The position numbers were made by a program, and so were the translations under genes. Of a DNA stretch of 15,782 nt, positions 1 to 5,720 are shown piece by piece; positions within the stretch are counted from its first letter, which is position 1; every line of letters starts with the position of its first letter. Location of the stretch: contig CAZUSO010000064.1 of NCBI GenBank assembly GCA_964622775.1, positions 1 through 15,782 of the forward strand. The letters are read 5' to 3'. This DNA comes from CAZUSO01 sp964622775. Its GTDB lineage: Bacteria; Bacteroidota; Bacteroidia; Chitinophagales; Chitinophagaceae. Under the pieces are notes generated by a model. That model was not told the origin of the DNA. It saw only the letters and a program-made list of their open reading frames with translations, and did not search any database.

Positions 1-1
1 T

Positions 2-37
2 AAAGTGTACGGATATTCGTCAAAGGCAGTAAAATAG
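2..37 (+). CDS. Possible 3' end of an upstream gene (partial)
   Basis: A frame open from the window edge reads KVYGYSSKAVK and stops with TAG at 35-37. It sits where the immunity gene of a preceding tip cassette would end, about 30 bp before the first structured repeat, as happens at the end of the first in-window immunity gene. Twelve codons are too few to identify anything, and an open frame this short can occur by chance. The assignment as an immunity-gene tail is positional inference only. Confidence 0.25.
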   Translation, partial: KVYGYSSKAVK

Positions 38-69
38 GGGGTTTTAGAAAAATGGGTATGTATTTCCCG

Positions 70-187
70 GTTCGGCATAGTGTTCAAAAGAAAGATGTTC
101 GGCATTCTGACTATGCCGCAGCGGTAAGCGGTCTCTGACCGCATAAGCAAAAAGTTCATTGAAATAAAAGCCGTCGGCCTGAACTGG
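70..187 (+). repeat. Structured inter-cassette repeat, copy 1
   Basis: This is the first of three related repeats that lie directly before an orphan Rhs tip. It contains a left arm CGGCATAGT (73-81) that pairs perfectly with ACTATGCCG (110-118), and a second compact hairpin GCGGTC-TCT-GACCGC (128-142). The tail (about 149-187) contains GTTCATTGAAATAAAA and runs into the Rhs core without a stop. In this frame the tail would encode SKKFIEIKAVGLNW, but the codon at 143 is ATA, where copy 3 has ATG. The two arms covary with copy 2, which argues for a maintained structure. Confidence 0.8.
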
Positions 188-1282
188 ATGGATTTTAACT
201 TCCGGCAGTATGACCCGCAGATCGGGAGGTTTATGGGTGTGGATCCGCTGGCGGCAAATGGCGGGCAGGATATGATAAGCCCTTACGCGGCTATGGGGAA
301 TGCGCCGGAGAGCCTGACCGATCCAACGGGATTGAGGGTCGGCCCTCCTCTTAAAATCACTATGCCGGGTGTTGGATATGGCCTGATTGATAACAGTATG
401 AGTGAAGGCTATGCCAATATGCTGCGAATTAACGCTGATTTGGTACGTATGGGCATGGATCCCATTGGCGACTTTGGTAGCGGCGGAGGAGGTGGAGGAG
501 GTAGCGGTAGCTGGAGCGGCTTCATGTCAATGCAGCAAACCGTAATGCAGATAGCGTCAGATATGGCTTTTTGGGGTACTGTATTAGGATCCCGAAGCGG
601 GGACACATATAATGGACAGGGACGGTACTTGGGAAATTTTCAGCCTAAGGTTAATTCGCAAGGAGCCGGAGGTAACATGGACAGACTCATTGCTTATAAC
701 GGGGATAATATATGGCAGTTTATGGGGGGTAGCGGAGATGGGGATAACCCACAAAGTAGCGCAAACTCACCAACAGGACAAGCTACTGTTTATGTTGAAA
801 CTGACGGAATTGGACACGCATATATAGAAGTTGATGGGACTGTTTTTTCATATGGTCGTTATAACGGAAGTTATTCCCCTTCGTCAGGAAGATTTGGTCC
901 GTATGGCGATGGAGTACTATTAAAAATGGACGGTACGGATGCAGCAGGCTTTATTAAGGAAAGAAATGAGATGTACCCTACAAATTCATACCAGGTAGAT
1001 GTGAATACATCAAACGTTTATTCTTATTTAAATTCCCTTTATAGCAATGGTAAGTCTGTTGTAGATAAGAATGGGAATGTTGGGCCAGGTAGAGTTATTG
1101 ATACCTACACATTAATAGGCCCAGGAGGAAATAATTGTACAACCCTCGTTAGTCGGGCCTTACAGCAAGGAGGGTTCCCAATAGGCATATATCAAACACC
1201 CGCTTCTCTAAACTTATTTTTCTTTAATTCAAATGCCATTCATCAGGGTTATAACCCTGGATTATGGGGGCCTAAACAATAA
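188..1282 (+). CDS. Orphan Rhs tip 1 with permuted papain-like (NlpC/P60/LRAT-type) effector domain
   Basis: This is a 364-aa fragment equivalent to the C-terminal end of an Rhs protein. Residues 1-50 are the conserved end of the Rhs core (MDFNFRQYDPQIGRF, VDPLA, then DPTGL). Residues 51-105 are the linker shared with tip 4 (NADLVRMGMDPIGDFG), ending in a poly-Gly run and GSWS. The C-terminal part (about 195-364) has GHAYIEVDG with His210 and NNCTTLVSRAL with Cys317. This His-before-Cys order is that of circularly permuted papain-like folds (YaeF/LRAT group), whose members cleave or transfer peptide, amide or acyl groups. The exact reaction is not visible. The frame is open back to 128 but has no ATG before 188, so it is probably not expressed alone and instead supplies a tip by recombination. 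A membrane-protein gene follows after 5 bp. The effector half is clearly more AT-rich than the core. Confidence 0.72.
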   Translation: MDFNFRQYDPQIGRFMGVDPLAANGGQDMISPYAAMGNAPESLTDPTGLRVGPPLKITMPGVGYGLIDNSMSEGYANMLRINADLVRMGMDPIGDFGSGGGGGGGSGSWSGFMSMQQTVMQIASDMAFWGTVLGSRSGDTYNGQGRYLGNFQPKVNSQGAGGNMDRLIAYNGDNIWQFMGGSGDGDNPQSSANSPTGQATVYVETDGIGHAYIEVDGTVFSYGRYNGSYSPSSGRFGPYGDGVLLKMDGTDAAGFIKERNEMYPTNSYQVDVNTSNVYSYLNSLYSNGKSVVDKNGNVGPGRVIDTYTLIGPGGNNCTTLVSRALQQGGFPIGIYQTPASLNLFFFNSNAIHQGYNPGLWGPKQ

Positions 1283-1287
1283 TCAAA

Positions 1288-1566
1288 ATGAAAGCAATAC
1301 AAATAATTATTATCATTCTAATTATAGGCCTAATCTCATTTATGGGTATTAATGGTTGCTCTTATTTGAGTTTAAAAGTTAGTGATAAATATGAAACACA
1401 GTTAGAAGGTATAACTAAATCGCCTGAAGCATTGCAAAAAGCAAAAGAAAAAACCGTTGAAATAGCAAAAGAAAAAAGGAGGATTGGAATAGAAAGTGCA
1501 ATTTCTTTATTTGTAATTCTTCTTCTTCTATTTATTTATTACAAATTATACAACAAGCATCAATAA
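1288..1566 (+). CDS. Candidate immunity protein to tip 1, small membrane protein
   Basis: This 92-aa protein starts 5 bp after the tip 1 stop, the usual place for a cognate immunity gene. It has a very hydrophobic N-terminal segment (about residues 4-23), a charged helical middle rich in Lys and Glu (about 38-66), and a second hydrophobic segment (about 69-86). The sequence ING-Cys24 could act as a weak lipobox, so a lipoprotein with one further membrane helix is an alternative to a two-helix membrane protein. I recognise no family. The coding region is strongly AT-rich compared with the Rhs core. The immunity role is inferred from position, small size and the envelope location expected for protection against a peptidoglycan- or membrane-targeting enzyme. 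Confidence 0.6.
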   Translation: MKAIQIIIIILIIGLISFMGINGCSYLSLKVSDKYETQLEGITKSPEALQKAKEKTVEIAKEKRRIGIESAISLFVILLLLFIYYKLYNKHQ

Positions 1567-1597
1567 AGCACGCTATACTTTCGACACGCACACCCCT

Positions 1598-1719
1598 GTT
1601 CGGCGTAGTGTTCAAAAGGAGCGTGTTCGGCGTAGTCTCTGACTACGTCGCAGCGGTAAGCGGTCTCTGACCGCATAAGCAAAAAATTCATTGAAATAAA
1701 AGCCGTCGGCCTGAACTGG
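1598..1719 (+). repeat. Structured inter-cassette repeat, copy 2
   Basis: This is the fullest copy. Left arms CGGCGTAGT occur twice (1601-1609 and 1628-1636), and both can pair with ACTACGTCG (1642-1650). The second forms a compact hairpin CGTAGTC-TCT-GACTACG (1631-1647). A further hairpin GCGGTC-TCT-GACCGC lies at 1660-1674. The tail GTTCATTGAAATAAAAGCCG is matched except for a single base (ATTC for GTTC), and the repeat then runs into the Rhs core at the ATG at 1720. Compared with copy 1, an A-T pair in the long stem is a G-C pair here, a compensatory change. Confidence 0.85.
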
Positions 1720-2778
1720 ATGGATTTTAACTTCCGGCAGTACGACCCGCAGTTGGGAAGGTTTAATTCCGTAGATCCATTGGCTGCAAGTGGCGGGCAG
1801 GATATGATCAGCCCTTATGCGGCTATGGGGAATGCGCCCGAGAGCCTGACCGATCCAACGGGATTGAAACCCGGCCCATCGCCCAAATTCAGTGTAGCAG
1901 GCGTTGGAGGCGGACTGATTGATTATAGTATAAGTTCAGGTTATGCTGCTATGTTAGAAGCTGTAGCTAATATGGCACTCGCGGGCATGGAGGTTCCTCA
2001 ACAGCTTCTTTGGGCTGTAGGCGGCGGTGGAAGCAGCGGCAGTTGGAGTAGAGGCTCAAGCGGCGGGCAGCAATACCTGTCGAAAGCAGAGCTGACGGCT
2101 ATATGGAATCACATACTCGGTCTGGATAACTATGTTGTTGGAGGTTTTAATATTCCTCTTTCTACCGTTGCCTGGTATGACGGTGATTTTGACGGTATGC
2201 CCGGCATAGGCAGCGACCCGGACGGAGACGGGAAATACGGGATTGACGATGGGGGTTGTAAGAACTGCCCGGTGGGGCCGTTTGAGGATAGTGATAATGG
2301 TGGAACTATATCAACATCCGGTTATGCGATTGTAGCAAATGTAGAAAACGGAGCTATGGGAAAAGGACACAATGCTATATTAATAGGCAGCGATGAAACC
2401 GGTTGGGTATTTTTTTCTAAAGAAGGCAGGGCGGAAAATCCTAATGGCTCTACCTCGGGCAATAACCCATCAAGTGGTGGCCCGGCATTAGCTCCCATAA
2501 GAGAAACTTATGTGACTTTTGATGATTTTTTGAAAAATTCAGATCATATTAATTATAATCGCTTTATTGAAGTAAATATATCGAATGTTAATAAGGTTAA
2601 AGATGTAATGTGGCGAGAAGCTAATTCCTATTATAATATATTATTCAATAATTGTGGTACAGCTGTAAACCGTGCTTTAGAAGCGGGCGGTGTAGCACCA
2701 GGCTGGTTTATAACACCCAACAGCCAGTTCTCCGCTATTCCTTATAAAAATCAAATCATCTGGCAATATGAAAGGTAA
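1720..2778 (+). CDS. Orphan Rhs tip 2 with a second permuted papain-like effector domain
   Basis: This 352-aa fragment begins with the shared Rhs core end (MDFNFRQYDPQLGRF, VDPLA, DPTGL, residues 1-49). A linker with GVGGGLIDYSIS and a Gly-rich GSSGSWS stretch (about 95-112) follows. About residues 168-192 hold an acidic DPDGDGKYGIDD loop, resembling an EF-hand or dockerin-type calcium loop, and the motif CKNCPVGPFED, which is also present in tip 4. The effector domain (about 200-352) has GHNAILIG with His217 and NNCGTAVNRAL with Cys312, the same His-then-Cys layout as tip 1 but little other similarity. I infer a papain-like hydrolase or transferase acting in the envelope. The stop overlaps the start of the lipoprotein immunity gene by 11 nt. 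No start signal is evident before 1720. Confidence 0.72.
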   Translation: MDFNFRQYDPQLGRFNSVDPLAASGGQDMISPYAAMGNAPESLTDPTGLKPGPSPKFSVAGVGGGLIDYSISSGYAAMLEAVANMALAGMEVPQQLLWAVGGGGSSGSWSRGSSGGQQYLSKAELTAIWNHILGLDNYVVGGFNIPLSTVAWYDGDFDGMPGIGSDPDGDGKYGIDDGGCKNCPVGPFEDSDNGGTISTSGYAIVANVENGAMGKGHNAILIGSDETGWVFFSKEGRAENPNGSTSGNNPSSGGPALAPIRETYVTFDDFLKNSDHINYNRFIEVNISNVNKVKDVMWREANSYYNILFNNCGTAVNRALEAGGVAPGWFITPNSQFSAIPYKNQIIWQYER

Positions 2779-3268
2779 ACTAATAATGCTTATTAGCATG
2801 ACAATACTATTCAATTTATTTGGCTGTGCCTGGGGTGTAAATGATGCGGATAACCATACCTGCAAATCCATTCAACAATCAAAAGACAATGGATTTTTTA
2901 TTACAGAATACAGCGTCGAGCAAACCCCAAATGATATGTTTGACATTCTGGAAGTATGGCAGGAAAAGACCTGGTACTATAAAATAGTTAACTGGTTTAA
3001 GGTAACGAAAGAGTTCAGGACACATACATCCGGAATATTAATGACAGTTAAAGAAACCAAGCAATCCAGGTATAGAATGGATAATTATTTTACAGAATGG
3101 TCATTACTACAAGATAATACTACAAATTATGTAGGGTATAGTGGAGGACCATTGTGCTTAGGAATAGAAAATTGGTCATCTCCTGAAGAAATCAGGCTGA
3201 CCTTAATAGAAGATCCTCGTGGTGAAAAACGGAAAGCAGGAACTATTATTTTGAGGCGGAAGAAGTAA
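2768..3268 (+). CDS. Candidate immunity lipoprotein to tip 2, copy A
   Basis: This 166-aa protein has a lipoprotein signal peptide, MKGKLIMLISMTILFNLFGC, with the lipobox LFGC and lipidated Cys20. The mature part is polar, with several Trp, Tyr and Glu residues, and contains YSGGPLCLGIENWSSPEE near the end. The start overlaps the tip 2 stop by 11 nt, so the two genes are probably translated together when in an expressed context. A periplasm-facing lipoprotein fits protection against an enzyme acting on peptidoglycan or another envelope substrate. I recognise no named immunity family. An almost identical copy begins 7 bp downstream. Confidence 0.68.
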   Translation: MKGKLIMLISMTILFNLFGCAWGVNDADNHTCKSIQQSKDNGFFITEYSVEQTPNDMFDILEVWQEKTWYYKIVNWFKVTKEFRTHTSGILMTVKETKQSRYRMDNYFTEWSLLQDNTTNYVGYSGGPLCLGIENWSSPEEIRLTLIEDPRGEKRKAGTIILRRKK

Positions 3269-3275
3269 TGATGCT

Positions 3276-3779
3276 ATGAAAGGTAAACTAATAATGCTTA
3301 TTAGCATGACAATACTATTCAATTTACTTGGCTGTGCCTGGGGTGTAAATGATGCGGATAACCATACCTGCAAATCCATTCAACAATCAAAAGACAATGG
3401 ATTTTTTATTACAGAATACAGCGTCGAGCAAACCCCAAATGATATGTTTGACATTCTGGAAGTATGGCAGGAAAAGACCTGGTACTATAAAATAGTTAAC
3501 TGGTTTAAGGTAACGAAAGAGTTCAGGACACATACATCCGGAATATTAATGACAGTTAAAGAAACCAAGCAATCCAGGTATAGAATGGATAATTATTTTA
3601 CAGAATGGTCATTACTACAAGATAATACTACAAATTATGTAGGATATAGTGGTGGGCCCTTACGACTTAGAATAGAAAATTGGTCATCACCTGATGTAAT
3701 TAGCCTTACTTTAATTGAAGATCCTCATGGTGAAAAACGGAAAGTAGGAACTATTATTTTGAGGCGGAAAAAGCAGTAG
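3276..3779 (+). CDS. Candidate immunity lipoprotein to tip 2, copy B (duplicate)
   Basis: This 167-aa protein is a tandem duplicate of the preceding lipoprotein. The two are the same up to about residue 127 except for Phe18/Leu18 in the lipobox (LLGC here). They then differ at several positions in the last 40 residues (PLRLRIENWSSPDVISLT here, PLCLGIENWSSPEEIRLT in copy A). The nucleotide sequences follow the same pattern, close to identical and then suddenly divergent, which indicates a mosaic made by recent recombination or gene conversion. It starts 7 bp after copy A stops and is followed 4 bp later by a truncated third copy. Function is inferred as for copy A. The divergent ends might protect against variant toxins. 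Confidence 0.68.
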   Translation: MKGKLIMLISMTILFNLLGCAWGVNDADNHTCKSIQQSKDNGFFITEYSVEQTPNDMFDILEVWQEKTWYYKIVNWFKVTKEFRTHTSGILMTVKETKQSRYRMDNYFTEWSLLQDNTTNYVGYSGGPLRLRIENWSSPDVISLTLIEDPHGEKRKVGTIILRRKKQ

Positions 3780-3783
3780 CAGT

Positions 3784-3885
3784 ATGCAAGGTAAACTGAT
3801 AAAGCTTATTGCTATGGCAACACTATTTAATTTATTCGGATGCGCATTGGACACAATGATACTGACCCAGTTCGGCATTCTCTGA
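3784..3885 (+). pseudogene. Truncated third copy of the tip 2 immunity lipoprotein gene
   Basis: The frame from ATG 3784 reads MQGKLIKLIAMATLFNLFGC and then ALDTMILTQFGIL before TGA at 3883-3885. The first 20 residues are clearly a diverged copy of the lipoprotein signal peptide (lipobox LFGC) of the two preceding genes. The mature domain is missing. The frame runs into the GTTCGGC border of structured repeat copy 3 at 3870 and stops there. This is a broken gene, and its breakpoint lies close to the repeat border. Confidence 0.8.
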
Positions 3886-3962
3886 CTACGTCGCAGCGGT
3901 AAGCGGTCAGAGACCGCATGAGTAAAAAGTTCATTGAAATAAAAGCTGTCGGTCTGAGCCGG
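3870..3962 (+). repeat. Structured inter-cassette repeat, copy 3 (loop-inverted hairpin)
   Basis: This is a shorter copy lacking the first GTTCGGC...GTTCAAAAG block of copies 1 and 2. Its first hairpin is damaged: GACTACG is kept but its left arm is replaced by GGCATTC. Its second hairpin is GCGGTC-AGA-GACCGC (3903-3917). That is the exact reverse complement of the GCGGTC-TCT-GACCGC hairpin in copies 1 and 2, so the element is flipped here. The following triplet is ATG (3918), not ATA, which opens a start codon for tip 3. Confidence 0.8.
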
Positions 3963-5018
3963 ATGGATTTTAACTTCTGGCAGTATGATCCGCAGATCGG
4001 AAGATTTAACTCCGTTGACCCATTAGCGGCAAATGCCGGGCAGGATATGATCTCTCCTTACGCGGCTATGGGGAATGCGCCAGAAGGGAAGATAGACCCG
4101 GATGGAACATTCTCCAGAGGTTCTCGTGGCGCAATAGCCGCTCAAATGCACTCCACATTTACATACGGCGAGAACGAGGAAGCCATAGCAGATCTTGCAG
4201 CACGTCTTAATAATATTGTTGCCAGCATCATCAGTGACGCATTATCAGGAGGAGGTGGAAGCAGCGGTAGTTGGAGTGACGGCGGAAGCTATCAGCAGGA
4301 ATACACCATAGTTGTAGAAATACCCAATTTAGTAGATCTCTTGACGGGAGGCTGTAGTATGTTAGGCGTTACGAGCAATTTTGTGTGTAACTTTAGCGCA
4401 GGTGGAAGCAGTGGAGATGGTAATGAAACACAACGGACTGCGACTGATGCGGGACATGGTAATAATGGTGATCCTGGTGCTGTGGATGGTACGAATTATG
4501 AGAAAGATTATGCCCTTAAAATAGAAACTACAACCCATTTCTGGTTAACTTTTTTCGGTATTAGTAATACAAGAACACGTACTGGAGATTCTAAAAATAC
4601 AGGTCAGTACTCATGGAGATACCAAGCGGCAAATAATAGTGGAGCTGATGTATTTGTAAGCTTTCATTTGAATAGTGGTACAACTTCTGATGCGGTATAT
4701 ATTATATATCAGCAAGGCAAATCGAACGAAACAGAAAGTATTTCTTTAGCACAAAGCATTGCGAATTGTCTTTCTCCAATAATGAATGTTCCTTCAAATG
4801 CTATTGCTCCTGTAAATCAGCGAACAAGATTTAACAACCTTGCAGTCTTAAATGGCTTTCAAGGTCGTGCAGGCGTTTTAGTTGAATTTGGTTCTATTCA
4901 AAACGAAGCAAACAGGAATTTTATTAATCAAAACGCTGCTGCAATCGGCTTTAGAGTTGCTGTAGGCATATATCAGTACCTTAATAATGGACAGTTCCCT
5001 AATATATTTCTTCATTAA
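3918..5018 (+). CDS. Orphan Rhs tip 3 with N-acetylmuramoyl-L-alanine amidase (Amidase_3) domain
   Basis: This 366-aa fragment has the Rhs core end (MDFNFWQYDPQIGRF, VDPLA, MGNAPEGKIDPDG) after a 15-residue lead encoded by the repeat. A linker with SGGGGSSGSWS (about 110-122) follows, and then a zinc amidase domain (about 174-360). The expected metal ligands are visible: DAGHG with His180, NYEKDYALK with Glu195 and FVSFHLN with His250. The catalytic Glu is Glu323 in VLVEFGSIQNEAN. This family cuts the bond between N-acetylmuramic acid and L-alanine in peptidoglycan, so the effector should lyse cells from the periplasm. A lipoprotein gene 16 bp downstream fits as immunity. The ATG at 3918 exists only because the repeat differs here by one base from ATA; 3963 is the alternative start. 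Whether it is expressed without an upstream Rhs body is unknown. Confidence 0.82.
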   Translation: MSKKFIEIKAVGLSRMDFNFWQYDPQIGRFNSVDPLAANAGQDMISPYAAMGNAPEGKIDPDGTFSRGSRGAIAAQMHSTFTYGENEEAIADLAARLNNIVASIISDALSGGGGSSGSWSDGGSYQQEYTIVVEIPNLVDLLTGGCSMLGVTSNFVCNFSAGGSSGDGNETQRTATDAGHGNNGDPGAVDGTNYEKDYALKIETTTHFWLTFFGISNTRTRTGDSKNTGQYSWRYQAANNSGADVFVSFHLNSGTTSDAVYIIYQQGKSNETESISLAQSIANCLSPIMNVPSNAIAPVNQRTRFNNLAVLNGFQGRAGVLVEFGSIQNEANRNFINQNAAAIGFRVAVGIYQYLNNGQFPNIFLH

Positions 5019-5034
5019 ATTAAATATATAATAA

Positions 5035-5592
5035 ATGAGAAAGATAATGCTTCTTGGTTTATGCGGGCTGTTAATTTTTGTTGGATGTAAAGGGCAGGTA
5101 GTTCCTAATGAGTTGAGTAACAGACTCCGTACTTGTGATACTCAGTTCGTCCTTTTAACTATTCTCAAGTCTGAGAAATTAGCCAATTATTTTCCTCAAA
5201 ATGAACTGTCAAAATATTATGACGAGAACAATCATACCTTAGATGTAATAAATGAGTTGAAATTAGTAACATCTTATTATAAGGAAATCAAAAATACAGA
5301 CGAAGTATTACAGGTAATAGACAATTGGTGTACAACAAATCAAATTATAAGTGAAATAGGGGAGGTAAATGCAGATTATCCTGCTGAAGCTATCTTATAT
5401 TATACTAATAAAACAAAACCATTAGTGCTAAAATATTTATCCGACTCTCGACAGGATTGGGCCAGCTTGTCTACATATCAGCTATATGAGTTAAACATAG
5501 ATTTCTTAAATTTTATGGATAAGCTAACAGAAGAACAAAAAACAAAATTACTTTTAGGATTAAGAGCAACAGCAGACAGTCTTTCTCAATAG
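5035..5592 (+). CDS. Candidate immunity lipoprotein to the tip 3 amidase
   Basis: This 185-aa protein starts 16 bp after the amidase tip. The N-terminus MRKIMLLGLCGLLIFVGC is a lipoprotein signal with the lipobox FVGC and Cys18. The mature part is predicted mostly helical and polar, with aromatic-rich stretches such as NELSKYYDENN and TNKTKPLVLKYLSDS. I recognise no immunity family. A lipoprotein facing the periplasm is where an inhibitor of a peptidoglycan amidase must act, so position and localisation agree. The gene is AT-rich compared with the Rhs core. No structured repeat separates it from the next Rhs fragment, unlike the other cassette joints. Confidence 0.65.
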   Translation: MRKIMLLGLCGLLIFVGCKGQVVPNELSNRLRTCDTQFVLLTILKSEKLANYFPQNELSKYYDENNHTLDVINELKLVTSYYKEIKNTDEVLQVIDNWCTTNQIISEIGEVNADYPAEAILYYTNKTKPLVLKYLSDSRQDWASLSTYQLYELNIDFLNFMDKLTEEQKTKLLLGLRATADSLSQ

Positions 5593-5720
5593 TGGGAAGC
5601 AAGATATGATTGAGCTTGGGGTATGAATTTATCAGTTCACTATAGTTATGGTACAACGAGGAGTTTTTTGTAAAGGATCACTTAGGTAATATCCGCAGCA
5701 TCATAGATGCGAAGGAATAC

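Noticed and set aside
409..606. Minus-strand open frame opposite tip 1, with a poly-Pro stretch
   Set aside because: It is the antisense reading of the Gly-rich linker; it has no family features and lies within a supported coding region.
70..3962. CRISPR array interpretation of the repeated blocks
   Set aside because: The repeats are about 93-122 bp, separated by gene-sized segments of 1.5 kb or more, with no short uniform spacers and no cas genes.
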